A stretch of 64,000 nt of DNA from Epiperipatus broadwayi (GCA_028023455.1 JAQFVV010000185.1:2059239-2123238); one strand, 5' to 3'; numbered from the stretch's first letter, positions 26,401 through 39,269 are shown. Numbers and translations: made by a program. The notes: a model not told the origin generated them from the letters alone.

Positions 26401-29400
26401 AATAAAGTGATTTTACACACATATGAAATAAACTGTTTTGGTCTGAAGTTTTCAACTCCATAAATAATTCTTATTAAATTAAAATATAATGAAATATTCC
26501 GATCTGCCTACAATTGTCTATCTGGTGTATTGAATTTAAGATTTCATAAATGATTTTGGACTCAAGAAAGTATTGCAAGTATTATGCCAATACACTTTTA
26601 TTTAGCACACAAGAAAAATGACTCAAAACAACTTGTAACAAGACTATAATTTATTATTACAGTTTAACAAAACTATCCTTTATGATTAACATAATAAACA
26701 TACATATACAATTTATTCGATCCCATATGGATAAAACAAATTATAACTAACATTAATTCGTCTATACTTTTAGACCTGGATTCAAACTACTTCTTCATCT
26801 TCTTTTTACATTTATGCAAATTGAATATAACAAAATAAATATTATTATCGATACATCAACTCATCCATTTAGTGTATCTTATATGAACGGCTGCTTAACT
26901 TTATTAACTAACTATTTGTTTTAAAATAAAAATAATCTGATTCTAGGCAATGCATACAAACGATTTTTATTATCATATCTTTAATTAAATGATAGTTTTT
27001 ATTTAGATAACTTATTATACTTTATGGGTTATTTATCAGAAATTACACTTATTTTTTTTAATGTTTACCTTAATAACAACTGAAGTTGTTATACACATTG
27101 TATTCCTCAGTATAAGTTATATTGTGAGTGCTACTTAATCATTAACCCGAATTAAACCTAGTATTTGAACCCTCCATTGGCAAATAAAAATTTCTAAATC
27201 ACGCAATTTTAAACTTACTCTCTCCATTGACTTACGTGTGGATTACCAGCACTATTCTGCCGCACAATCCAGACATTGATCATATATACTAGCACGCTAT
27301 TTATACTAAATGGATCATGAGGAATTAACCTCCAATATACCCGTTATCTTGCCATAACTTTCTAAACAAAACACAATATTCAACACCTTCCGTGGTGGAA
27401 TTATCTCTATTTTCTCATGAGGAATATGGAATAACACTGAAGGTCTGCAGAGTTAACTACTACATTAAAATAGTTTGGTGGGTCCTTGCCTCTTACTTGG
27501 GCCTAATAGGAACACACACCAAATATAATCCTCTCCTGGGATTTTAACGAATGAAATACACTAAATACGATATAAATTACTGATCGTCCTAACTCTGAGA
27601 AGCGATCACTTGGGTTATAAACATACCCGAATACTAGTTTTATCTATTCCCCTCATGGAAAATAAAGCTTTTGGGGAGATCATTTTCCATCCCACAAAAT
27701 AAAGACATTACAATTATTACTTATGCGAATCTTAAGCATATACCAATGCTATATCGGGGCAAGACAAGCAAATACACTAATTACACTAAATTTATGTTCC
27801 GGGGTATACTTAGATCAACGTCTGAAATCAATGGATAACACAGAATAAACCATAATAATTTTCACTTTTGCCAAAGAAACATTCAACAAGTAATTGGTAG
27901 TATAGTATCTTGAACTAAATTAAGTGAATGCTTTAATAAAGAATAATTGGGAATACGTTCTTCAATTAACATAGTATAAATTTGTTTCAAACTTTAAATA
28001 AGTAATATTTTGTATAGCACTTCTCTTTAATTACTTCTGATAATTTTAACTAGATATTTTACCTATTAAGTATCTAAATTTTTCTTCTTTTACGCATCTA
28101 ACATATAAATTTATACCCATAATTGCATATCATAAGTAAACACATTTTATAAAAAAATTTTTTTTTTTTTTTTTTCCATGTCAAATATAAATTTAACCTA
28201 GAATAATTACATGAAAACATACCTTTATGATTACAAGGTCATTTAATTATTACTTGACTATACAGCCTTTCACCTGTTGATATAAAAAAATACACATAAT
28301 TTTACAAATTAGTAAAAAAAATCGTTACTTAACAAGTGCTTATTATCTCACTAGAAAAATGTTTTTCCGTTGGGCAATTTATCTAGATGAAGAACTTGAT
28401 CCATTCGTAGTTCACGAAGCAAATTTAAAACAAGAAACATATTTTATTATTTCATTTATATAAAAGTTGCCTCCATTCTGGTGCAATTAATAAATTAGGC
28501 AAAGAAAACATATCAGCATTGAATGTTAACTCTTCCTTGAATTAACTGATATAATTTTGGGATCCAAGAAAACAATACATATTTTAACACGACAAATATT
28601 TGACGATAGATGAACACATATACAATTCTTTTCTTTTTACTATTGGTGATACGTATCATTTTTAGCTAGCTGGCTTATGAATAAAATAATGCGCGAATTT
28701 TCCAAAATACTATTATTATAACGACTGCAGCTGACTTACGTGGATATAAAGTTTTAACGACTCCAGTTGATGTATAATATAACCTATTATATTATGGTTA
28801 TAATTAAGTCACTAATGTTTGTAGTTTTTATTCCTACTCTAGGAATTATAATTTTTCTTTAATAATGAATTCTCCGTAAAATGCACACATACAAATTTTC
28901 CGATATTTGCCTTGAGAAAATTTATATTTTCTTTTTTAAAAATATACAGGTGCATAAGTAAATATCCTTTATCATTAATATTATTTCTAGATAATTTTCA
29001 GTGAATAAAACATATTTTAACGTGGGGAACTTACATTATTTTCAAAAGCAGACAATTTCTTTTAGAAAGAGTGCAAAATTTTCTAGTTAACTTTCCTTGG
29101 CTTTTATAATATGTCTTTTTAATTATAATTTTTATTTTATACCATGAAAAGATTATTAAATAAGGTAAAGTTAACAAATAATTGATTATTTTCTGGAAAT
29201 TACTTATATTACTTATTTTAAACATAATGACACTTTCCGTGATTGCTGTAGTTAATATGGTCATTTTGAACTTTAGCAGAAGATAGTATATTTTTGCGTA
29301 TAAAAAGCTTTAAAATAGGTAGATGGCAACAGAAAACAGAATATCTTATCAAAAAGGATTAGCCTCGCATGATATTATTAAAAATTTACTGGACTTATAT

Positions 29401-30061
29401 TTATTTCTGCAATAAAAAAATAATAAAAATTTTGTTACCGAATTTCAGTACTGCTTCCTCCTTGTAAAACTAATGTCAGACTAAACTTTCTTCAAAATTT
29501 GGCGGTCTTCATTTAGTGACCTCTTACAGAAAAATAATCATTTAATTATAACATAAACAAAAGAAAAAGAAAAAAAAACTTATTACAGTTATATATTTCC
29601 GTATGATTTAAATGGATTACAAAGTAATTTGACAAATAATGAAAAATAATAAATATACTTAATTAACAATGTTTATTAGTGATGTATAATTCTGTCTACA
29701 TTATTATCTAAAATAATTTCAAAACTACTAGAAGTGATTGTGCTTTATGACAAGATACTCATCTACTCTCCCTCTCCACCCATCCAAAATCAATTACTGT
29801 TTATAATATGTGCTTTTATACTATATTAAATTGCTCTTATTGTTAATATTTTCATTAAATTATTCATGCTCTTCTTCAAAATGACATCAAATTACTAAAT
29901 TTATTAGTTATTTGCTTAAAACACGTTAAAGTGAGTAAATAGCATATTTTATTAATCACTTAATATTATTATTATTTTACTTTTTTATTTCCTAGAAAAG
30001 GATAGCATTGTTTTCCTGTGGAAACAATGCCAAATAAACCAAGTGTCAATAACACTAGGTT

Positions 30062-30064
<3 letters not shown>
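23430..30064. other. Long A+T-rich stretch without supported gene
   Basis: Short frames such as 25955-26191 (78 residues) and 29031-29264 (minus) show no domain I recognise. Base composition is a little more mixed at 23960-24100 and 25540-25740. No transposon signature was found, so this may be unique host sequence or intron. Confidence 0.45.
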
Positions 30065-30096
<32 letters not shown>

Positions 30097-30100
30097 TTTA

Positions 30101-30134
<34 letters not shown>
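30065..30134. repeat. Interrupted (TA)n tract
   Basis: Two (TA) runs are separated by catttatatatat and are able to pair with each other. Confidence 0.9.
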
Positions 30135-30137
<3 letters not shown>

Positions 30138-33100
30138 GCCCTTGTCTGTAGGTCATAGGTAGGATAGAAAGGTCAATTATGAAAAAAATTTTAAATTTTA
30201 AGTAATATTTAGGTGATATAAAAGTAATAATAGATTTGTAATACAATTTTAAGCTAAAATACCTAACAGATAACAGTATAATAAAGTATTTTAAAAAGTA
30301 AACAGTTAAATAAAGTTTTAATATCATTGCTTATGGTTGTGAAAGCTGGCCATACAAAATAACACAGCTATAGATAGTTAAAATTATTGTAATAATTTTA
30401 AAATAATAGTTTTAGAATGAATAGATTAAATAAATGAAATATAATTTTACAGTTAGTCAAAATTAATAGGATATATTTTTTATTAATAAACTTTAGGATG
30501 GTGAGAGTTATATTTGGTTCTATAAGTTTCAATTTATTTTCCAAAATTTTATAAAGTACATTAGTTTTGGTGATTTAAACCGAGACATCAATAAAAATTT
30601 ATTATTTTATAAAGTAGATAAACACGTGATCGTATATAAAATGCCTTCACGCACACACACACTTGGTAGATAATAATAAAGTTTGTGAATTAAAAACTAG
30701 ATATAATTGCCATCCATCATTAAAATTAAAAGTTAAAAATGTTATATATTGTCTTAATAATTATTTTAAAGATCAAATAATAATTTTATCAAACTATGAT
30801 TAAATTTAATAATATTAAGTTAAAGTAATATTCCAGACATTACGTCATCAATATTTATTTAAAAAATATAGTTTATCATCCAAAATAGAATGACTAATAT
30901 TGTTCGCGCTAAAAACAAATATTGACCAATCAACGGATTTAAATTGGCAAGAAAAAAATCTAAGATAGACAGAAGCGGGAGACGTAATGTGAAAGTTGAA
31001 GAGGACGGTAACCTTTTGAATTGCTTGTAACATCAAAGCTGAAAAAAGTAGTTTAAATTTATAAATTAATAATTATTCTAAAGTTAGTCTTTAACAGATA
31101 ATATAATTTGTATCCAGAAATATGAATTGCTAATTTTTACGTGATCTTACCGGTGGATTTATTCAAATTTGACCATTCATACTACAGTAAAGATGGAAAT
31201 ACCAAAAATAATAATTGAAATAATTATTAAAAGAAAAATGAGTGAAAATTGCATAAGTTTTATTTTATTCGTGCTCAACCAGAAACTAAGTCCTATAACT
31301 CTAAAAAATACAAAGAAGACGCTGTGTGAAAATATAAGAAAGAAAGTATTTACTATTGAGAAAATCTTATGACGAACATTTTGTTTTATAAATGCTTAAA
31401 ACTAAGTCATATTTCTCTATGAGAAAAATCATATTATGTGTTCAAATAAATATAAAGAAAATGAGGAAGAAAAATATGTTATATCAAAGGAAAACATTAT
31501 TTAAAAATATAATTTCCAAAAGTAAAAAGCAGAAGAAAAGCCATAGTCCTGTATAAAGTGCTATATGAATTTATTAAAAGGAAACTAGATTTTATCTCAT
31601 TATAGAAAAGAGGAAAAGAGATTAAATGGAAGAAATATGTTTTAAACAAATATAAAATTAATCACTAAAGGAGAAAATGGATCCATGGAAATGAAGAAAA
31701 AATTTATTGAATTTTTAAAATAACGTACAAGATGCATCGAGGAAAACCAAGCGCGCGGGGGAAAAAGCTAGCAGACTATGTAATGGAGATCTCAAGAATA
31801 AGTAGGAAAATATGAAGAAAACTAAGGATCATCATCTAAGAAGAATTAATAAACATAATTAAAATTTTAAAATAAAACATTAAAGGACTGCAGAAAATAA
31901 AGTATATTTTTTTATTTAGCTTTGCAAGGAACGATTTTCCAAGCGAGTGCAACAAAGATGTATCGTAAATATAATTTTAATATATTTTTTTTATTGTATT
32001 TAAAGTATAAAATTTGAATTAGCTTAGGGAAACATATAAACATAAATTTTATAATAGTTATATTTAAAAATATGAGCTAATGGAATGAGAGAAATATTAA
32101 TAAAATAAAAATGTGTGTATGGAAAATTGTAAATACCTACCAGAAGTCATGGAATGGAGAAGTTTACAAATACGATCCAGAGGATAGAGATCGTTGGTAA
32201 TTTTAATATTATTGGTAATATGTAATGTAATTTTTTTTTAGGTCATCTATTAATGAATGAGGTATGAATGATGTTAAAGGTTATAAGTACACATTTATCC
32301 AACATCAAACATATTTGAAAGAGTAGTAAAACTTTAAAATGTGCATGCAATAAATAATCTAAAATAATTAATAATAAGTAATATATTAATTGTGTGATTC
32401 TTTTGAATTTTATATTGAAAATATCTAAATAGTTTAGAACAATAAAGATAGAAATGTACGATAAGTATAGTAAAGAATTTTCTTAAGAATAGCTGTATAG
32501 TTATATTAAAAATGAATTTTATTATTATTAGCAAAGTTGACAGAGAATTTGTCGATGTAATGTAAAGATGAATCTGAAGAAATCAATCAGATAGTGACTT
32601 GGGAGTACTGATGTCAAAGGAAACCAAGAGGATGTTTTATTGAACTATCAGGAATGAAATATGGAGATCATAATAATTTGTGTGACTACAGTATAGATAA
32701 CCTAGCCCTATAACTGAGCACACATATATTCTGGACAGTGTCTTTACATATTTTTGAAACTTTCTGATGTGATGAAGCTGAAGAAATAGCTTTAGCATCC
32801 TTCCAATATTAGAGGCAGATAGACAGATAAAAGTCACTCCTCTATGGCGTCCATAAATTCACTGTGCCATGATTGTCGAAGTTTTATAAAGGATAATATC
32901 TTGTTTATTTTGATCCAATGCATCTATATCTTCGCTATCTTGATTTCAAGAAAATACATCGTCAGGGAGATAATTTTATAGAAATGATACATAAGATAGA
33001 AAGTAAGTTAGATAGTAGTTAGGTAAGAATAGTTGTTTACTAGAGTAAAGTAGAATTGTATAAGTCCAAAGTGAAAGTATAAGTAGTATAAAGGATGGAG

Positions 33101-34730
33101 AATCATATGATATAATTTTAAAAAAAAAAAAAAGAACTAAAGCCTTAGAATTAAGTTTTAAAAGCAATAATAAGGTTTTGTAATATTGCACGTGATATTT
33201 TAATAAAAGAGATTGTACGTTTTGTGTGGTGAAATGATTTAAAGGTATAATAAAAAAATGTGTATTTGTATATGGTGTGTGGATGACGATAATTGCTATA
33301 TAAAGCTTGGGATAGGATCAATAATTTGACTAATAATTATTATATGATCGATGATAAAACTGAACATCAAACTGTCATAAGGATTAAATTCTGTAGGATT
33401 CCATACTAACAAGAATATAATTAGAATTTTGCAATTTTGTATAATTTTACATAAAAGTAAAGATTTTATAGAAATATAAACCTGCAATTATAAGGATATA
33501 AATGTTAATAGAAAATTTTAATAGATAGAAGTTTGTGTATTAAACTAAGCTCAAAACATGTATCTAAGATAATAATATTGTGAAATATATTTTTTTTTGT
33601 AATTATTAATGGTAAAAGGGTAAATAAATTTAGATAATAATAATGTTACTACATCAACAGGTAGAAATAAAAGAGTTTGTAATAAGTAAATAGGGATATC
33701 CGCTGTAAATAATGTACAAATTGTTACTTGTTATAATGTTAATAAATTGTTATAAAATTTTATTAGTAAGCTTTGTGTCTTGGTGGTTGTTTTTCCTACA
33801 CATGAAATGCATGAAATCACAATGCACGTTTATAATTAAACATACTTAAGGTTTTGCACAAAATAAATAAACATTAGAAATTTTAATAATTTATTTTATT
33901 TTATTTACATGATGAAATGAAAGAAGTATAATTAAAACAGATATTGGTCATAACTTGATTGCCACAATACTTAAGTAATATATGCGAACGTTACCACAAA
34001 ACTTTTGATTGTCGGATTGATAAATATTACCACGAAAATATTTAATACATCTAGAAAGAAAAGAGGATTATATTACTCTATTATTGTCATTGGTATTATT
34101 AATTAGTTATTTATTACGTAGTGAACTATGACATAAAATTCCCTTATCATAGTTGACTATGGCAATATGAAATCAGTTTTAATTACAATTTATAAACCTG
34201 AGATTTAATTTAATTATTTATTTATTGATCGATTTATCTATTTGATTTGATATGATTAGATCAATTTAATTCTATTTCATTTAATTAATTTATTTTATGT
34301 GAGCTAGATTTTGTTTTAAAAAATATTAGGATATGATAAACGTTTAAAAGTCGTAAGAATGCTATTAATCAATTATTTATGATAGTGTTCGTATGCCATT
34401 GGGATAGTATCTCAATGAAATCTCATCTTGTACCTTTGTCATTGCTCCAGGTCTCATGGGAATAATAAAAGATATTTGTGTTGATTTATTTCATAAACAC
34501 GATTAGATTTTAATAAAATTCTGAGCTAGTAATTATTTTATTTAAATTATAATGATATGTTTGATAGACTGAGCTAAAGAACCCGGAATTATTATTAATG
34601 TTAATTATTATTGACCGGAAATAAATAAGTAACGAAAATCCGGAATAATTAGTATACTCTTGTTGTTATTGTTATTATATATTATTATGGAGCGAGGGTG
34701 AAGGATACGGGAGAGGTTACAATATATATA
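30135..34730. other. A+T-rich stretch without supported gene
   Basis: No convincing frame or element. A short G+C patch (aagcgcgcggggg) lies near 31750. The last 50 bases before the hammerhead array (gagcgagggtgaaggatacgg) are less A+T-rich than the rest. Confidence 0.45.
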
Positions 34731-34875
34731 TATGATAAACAAAAATGCAAGTTAAAAAACTTGCTAACGCTTGTATTTATGTCCACAGATGGCGTCCTAC
34801 CAAAAACACCTATCAAGCGTATATTTCGTTTACATAAACATCAGAGTAGTTAGTATTCACTATCTCTAACTATAA

Positions 34876-34931
34876 TTCCACTTTCAGATCATGATTTCAA
34901 GCTATTTGCTATCGTCAGTGAAAGACAGGAA
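34876..34931 (-). ncRNA. Hammerhead ribozyme motif, left copy 1
   Basis: Minus strand: TTCC, CTTTCA, CTGACGA, stem II AGC/GCT, GAAA, TCATGATC, TGAAAG, GGAA. Core bases are complete, stem I has 6 + 5 pairs with an internal loop (UGU/U), and the predicted cut lies between 34887 and 34886. Confidence 0.75.
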
Positions 34932-35284
34932 TAAAGAAACTAGATCTAAATACAAACTCTGAGCGTTTATGAAACAATTTCTATTCAGCTTGCAAGCGTG
35001 AATTTTTTAGACACGTAATGTCTTCAAACTCAGCATAGCAAACCAGATAGCTATATGGGTCTGATCTCAGTTCAGCATCACCATATAGTAGAAGTCTCTG
35101 CAATCTATATCATTGCAAGAAAGACCTCAAAGGTACATTTATGATAAACAAAAATGCAAGTTAAAAAACTTGCTAACGCTTGTATTTATGTCCACAGATG
35201 GCGTCCTACCAAAAACACCTATCAAGCATATATTTCGTTTACATAAACATCAGAGTAGTTAGTATTCACTATCTCTAACTATAA

Positions 35285-35340
35285 TTCCACTTTCAGATCA
35301 TGATTTCAAGCTATTTGCTATCGTCAGTGAAAGACAGGAA
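35285..35340 (-). ncRNA. Hammerhead ribozyme motif, left copy 2
   Basis: Same 56-base motif exactly one unit (409) further on; core and stem I unchanged. Confidence 0.75.
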
Positions 35341-35693
35341 TAAAGAAACTAGATCTAAATACAAACTCTGAGCGTTTATGAAACAATTTCTATTCAGCTT
35401 GCAAGCGTGAGTTTTTTAGACACGTAATGTCTTCAAACTCAGCATAGCAAACCAGATAGCTATATGGGTCTGATCTCAGTTCAGCATCACCATATAGTAG
35501 AAGTCTCTGCAATCTATATCATTGCAAGAAAGACCTCAAAGGTACATTTATGATAAACAAAAATGCAAATTAAAAAACTTGCTAACGCTTGTATTTATGT
35601 CCACAGATGGCGTCCTACCAAAAACATCTATCAAGCATATATTTCGTTTACATAAACGTCAGAGTAGTTAGTATTCACTATCTCTAACTATAA

Positions 35694-35749
35694 TTCCACT
35701 TTCAGATCATGATTTCAAGCTATTTGCTATCGTCAGTGAAAGACAGGAA
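35694..35749 (-). ncRNA. Hammerhead ribozyme motif, left copy 3
   Basis: Same 56-base motif one unit further; unchanged. Confidence 0.75.
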
Positions 35750-36102
35750 TAAAGAAACTAGATCTAAATACAAACTCTGAGCGTTTATGAAACAATTTCT
35801 ATTCAGCTTGCAAGCGTGAATTTTTTAGACACGTAATGTCTTCAAACTCAGCATAGCAAACCAGATAGCTATATGGGTCTGATCTCAGTTCAGCATCACC
35901 ATATAGTAGAAGTCTCTGCAATCTATATCATTGCAAGAAAGACCTCAAAGGTACATTTATGATAAACAAAAATGCAAGTTAAAAAACTTGCTAATGCTTG
36001 TATTTATGTCCACAGATGGCGTCCTACCAAAAACACCTATCAAGCGTATATTTCGTTTACATAAACGTCAGAGTAGTTAGTATTCACTATCTCTAACTAT
36101 AA

Positions 36103-36158
36103 TTCCACTTTCAGATCATGATTTCAAGCTATTTGCTATCGTCAGTGAAAGACAGGAA
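36103..36158 (-). ncRNA. Hammerhead ribozyme motif, left copy 4
   Basis: Same 56-base motif in the unit next to the palindrome centre; unchanged although that unit is truncated 25 bases upstream of it on the minus strand. Confidence 0.75.
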
Positions 36159-36229
36159 TAAAGAAACTAGATCTAAATACAAATTGTTTCATAAACGCTC
36201 AGAGTTTGTATTTAGATCTAGTTTCTTTA

Positions 36230-36285
36230 TTCCTGTCTTTCACTGACGATAGCAAATAGCTTGAAATCATGATCTGAAAGTGGAA
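36230..36285 (+). ncRNA. Hammerhead ribozyme motif, right copy 1
   Basis: TTCC 36230-36233, CTTTCA 36237-36242, CTGACGA 36243-36249, stem II region 36250-36262 (AGC/GCT with loop AAATA and a U-U mismatch next to the core), GAAA 36263-36266, predicted cut 36274/36275 after ATC, TGAAAG 36275-36280, GGAA 36282-36285. The helix III sequence ATCATGAT is fully self-complementary. As a single molecule it can form only about two pairs, but two molecules could share an 8-pair helix, as described for short-helix-III hammerheads. Confidence 0.78.
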
Positions 36286-36635
36286 TTATAGTTAGAGATA
36301 GTGAATACTAACTACTCTGACGTTTATGTAAACGAAATATACGCTTGATAGGTGTTTTTGGTAGGACGCCATCTGTGGACATAAATACAAGCGTTAGCAA
36401 GTTTTTTAACTTGCATTTTTGTTTATCATAAATGTACCTTTGAGGTCTTTCTTGCAATGATATAGATTGCAGAGACTTCTATATGGTGATGCTGAACTGA
36501 GATCAGACCCATATAGCTATCTGGTTTGCTATGCTGAGTTTGAAGACATTACGTGTCTAAAAAATTCACGCTTGCAAGCTGAATAGAAATTGTTTCATAA
36601 ACGCTCAGAGTTTGTATTTAGATCTAGTTTCTTTA

Positions 36636-36691
36636 TTCCTGTCTTTCACTGACGATAGCAAATAGCTTGAAATCATGATCTGAAAGTGGAA
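36636..36691 (+). ncRNA. Hammerhead ribozyme motif, right copy 2
   Basis: Identical 56-base motif; predicted cut 36680/36681. The distance to copy 1 is 406 because the intervening unit lost 3 bases (act) near 36480. Confidence 0.75.
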
Positions 36692-37044
36692 TTATAGTTA
36701 GAGATAGTGAATACTAACTACTCTGACGTTTATGTAAACGAAATATACACTTGATAGGTGTTTTTGGTAGGACGCCATCTGTGGACATAAATACAAGCGT
36801 TAGCAAGTTTTTTAACTTGCATTTTTGTTTATCATAAATGTACCTTTGAGGTCTTTCTTGCAATGATATAGATTGCAGAGACTTCTACTATATGATGATG
36901 CTGAACTGAGATCAGACCCATATAGCTATCTGGTTTGCTATGCTGAGTTTGAAGACATTACGTGTCTAAAAAATTCACGCTTGCAAGCTGAATAGAAATT
37001 GTTTCATAAACGCTCAGAGTTTGTATTTAGATCTAGTTTCTTTA

Positions 37045-37100
37045 TTCCTGTCTTTCACTGACGATAGCAAATAGCTTGAAATCATGATCTGAAAGTGGAA
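37045..37100 (+). ncRNA. Hammerhead ribozyme motif, right copy 3
   Basis: Identical motif; predicted cut 37089/37090. Confidence 0.75.
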
Positions 37101-37453
37101 TTATAGTTAGAGATAGTGAATACTAACTACTCTGACGTTTATGTAAACGAAATATATGCTTGATAGGTGTTTTTGGTAGGATGCCATCTGTGGACATAAA
37201 TACAAGCGTTAGCAAGTTTTTTAACTTGCATTTTTGTTTATCATAAATGTACCTTTGAGGTCTTTCTTGCAATGATATAGATTGCAGAGACTTCTACTAT
37301 ATGGTGATGCTGAACTGAGATCAGACCCATATAGCTATCTGGTTTGCTATGCTGAGTTTGAAGACATTACGTGTCTAAAAAATTCACGCTTGCAAGCTGA
37401 ATAGAAATTGTTTCATAAACGCTCAGAGTTTGTATTTAGATCTAGTTTCTTTA

Positions 37454-37509
37454 TTCCTGTCTTTCACTGACGATAGCAAATAGCTTGAAATCATGATCTG
37501 AAAGTGGAA
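37454..37509 (+). ncRNA. Hammerhead ribozyme motif, right copy 4
   Basis: Identical motif; predicted cut 37498/37499. With copy 3 it would release a 409-nucleotide monomer. Confidence 0.75.
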
Positions 37510-37862
37510 TTATAGTTAGAGATAGTGAATACTAACTACTCTGACGTTTATGTAAACGAAATATACGCTTGATAGGTGTTTTTGGTAGGACGCCATCTGT
37601 GGACATAAATACAAGCGTTAGCAAGTTTTTTAACTTGCATTTTTGTTTATCATAAATGTACCTTTGAGGTCTTTCTTGCAATGATATAGATTGCAGAGAC
37701 TTCTACTATATGGTGATGCTGAACTGAGATCAGACCCATATAGCTATCTGGTTTGCTATGCTGAGTTTGAAGACATTATGTGTCTAAAAAATTCACGCTT
37801 GCAAGCTGAATAGAAATTGTTTCATAAACGCTCAAAGTTTGTATTTAGATCTAGTTTCTTTA

Positions 37863-37918
37863 TTCCTGTCTTTCACTGACGATAGCAAATAGCTTGAAAT
37901 CATGATCTGAAAGTGGAA
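37863..37918 (+). ncRNA. Hammerhead ribozyme motif, right copy 5
   Basis: Identical motif; predicted cut 37907/37908. The array continues only 107 bases beyond this cut before the (TA)n boundary. Confidence 0.75.
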
Positions 37919-38009
37919 TTATAGTTAGAGATAGTGAATACTAACTACTCTGACGTTTATGTAAACGAAATATACGCTTGATAGGTGTTTTTGGTAGGGC
38001 ACCATCTGT

Positions 38010-38013
<4 letters not shown>

Positions 38014-38060
<47 letters not shown>
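38014..38060. repeat. (TA)n tract between two elements
   Basis: A (TA) run of about 46 bases joins the end of the hammerhead array to the 3' end of an RTE element. The RTE stop codon lies at 38062-38064. Confidence 0.95.
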
Positions 38061-38061
<1 letters not shown>

Positions 38062-38062
<1 letters not shown>

Positions 38063-39186
38063 CAACCATTATGAATCCATTGCAGGACAAAGGTCTGTTC
38101 AAGATCAAACCATCATCTCCAATCTTTAACTTCTCTTCTCCACATCACCCCTGCATACTTTCTTATTTCAACCATCCATCTAACGTGTGATTTATTTTCA
38201 GGTCTTTTACAATTTTTTGGAATCCAATTTAATAATTCAATTGTCCATCTGTTATCATCTCTTATAGCAGTATGTCAAGCCCAACTCCACTTCAGTCTTT
38301 TAATTTTTTCATTGATGTCAATAACAACTGTTATTTCTCCTATCCATATACTGCATTTTCAATCTCTTCTTGTTACTCCTAATATACATCTTTTTATACT
38401 ACTTTGAGTAGTCTGAGATCTCTGTATTGCTCTTCAATTAAGTGTCCAATTCTCAGATCCATAAGTAAGAACTGAAAAAACACATTTATTAAAAGCTTTT
38501 TTTTCCAAACACATAGGTATATTTCCTTTTAGTATCAAATTATTTCTACAAAAGCACTTCATACCATGTGTCATTCTATAATTAATTTCATCCATTATGT
38601 TTCCATCTGTATTAATAATCTGACCAAGATATTTGTAACTGTTAACTTCTTGTAACTCATCATAATGAATCCTTATTTTCATATTTTGAGAAAATCCATT
38701 GAACATTACTTTAGTCTTTTTAACATATATCTTTAATTCTACTTTACTACTTTCACCTGATAACTCCTGCAATATTTCCTGCAACTTTAAAGTATTATTT
38801 GCAAATACAACTTTATCATCTGCAAAATCTAAATGCATTAAATAATCTCCATTTACTTTCACTCCTTTAGATTCCCATTTTCATCCACAAAATACTTCTG
38901 CAGCATTGCTGTAAAAAGTTTAGGAGATATGGAGTAACCCTGTTGTAAACCCTTCCAAATGTTGACTTTCCTAGTATCATGATGCAATCTAATTGTTGCT
39001 GTTGCATTTTTAAAAATATTCTTTAAAATATGACAATATCCTGGATCTAACCCTTGATGATTCAATGCTTTAATCACTGAAGAAATGTTTATAGAATCAA
39101 GTGCCTTTTCATAATCTACAAACCAAAGCATAATGGCAACTCATATTCATTTGTCCTTTGTATAACTATAACTTCTCTTAATACTT
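38062..39186 (-). pseudogene. RTE-type reverse transcriptase, 3' half of element
   Basis: The reading starts with a block QVLREV...RTNEYELPLCF (about 39186-39135) and shifts frame into FVDYEKALDS (39131 on). It continues through QQGYSISPKLF to LDFADDKVVF (ADD at residues 14-16 of the 38862-38434 piece), then KTKVMF, YLGQIINTDG and LTYGSENWTLN. After a stop, degenerate frames continue to the characteristic RTE C-terminus (LEQTFVLQWIHNG) and stop at 38062. In the family this is the LINE RT that primes on nicked DNA. The usual Y of YADD is F here, common in RTE. There are several frameshifts and stops, so it is inactive. The 3' end borders (TA)n, in keeping with the simple-repeat tails of RTE elements. 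Confidence 0.85.
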
Positions 39187-39269
39187 GGAACTTCAATATT
39201 GAATTTAGTATCTAATCTTCAATATTGAACTTTTTGCTAATGAACTTTTAAAGGTTTGTTATGATAAAA

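Larger units (their letters stand above)
34731..36183 (-). repeat. Left arm: tandem 409-bp units
   Basis: About 3.55 units reading outward on the minus strand. Differences between units are few (for example cgtatat versus catatat near the aaaacac words). The outer end is tatgataaac, directly after a short atatatat run at 34722-34731. Confidence 0.95.
34731..38014. mobile_element. Giant palindromic array of a 409-bp hammerhead repeat (retrozyme-like)
   Basis: Four left-pointing units begin at 34731, 35140, 35549 and 35958 (period 409; the fourth is truncated at 36183). After a 21-base centre, right-pointing units begin at 36205, with equivalent points at 36430, 36836, 37245 and 37654 (period 409, one of 406 because of a 3-base loss). 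The array stops at 38014 against a (TA)n tract. Units are nearly identical. Each contains one type I hammerhead motif pointing away from the centre, nine in total. No protein frame is present. The known metazoan retrozymes have the same plan: tandem units of a few hundred bases, a type I hammerhead with a very short stem III, and no coding. The inverted arrangement at this scale is the unusual part. Confidence 0.85.
36205..38014 (+). repeat. Right arm: tandem 409-bp units
   Basis: About 4.4 units reading outward on the plus strand. It is roughly 360 bases longer than the left arm. It ends at gtggacata, where the next unit would continue aatacaagcg but (TA)n follows instead. Confidence 0.95.

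Noticed and set aside
28155-28175. Poly(T) run as the tail of a minus-strand retrogene
   Set aside because: No transposon or gene sequence is recognisable on the upstream side of the coding strand.
34731-38014. CRISPR array
   Set aside because: The repeat unit is 409 bases with no unique spacers, the array is inverted, and the genome is eukaryotic.
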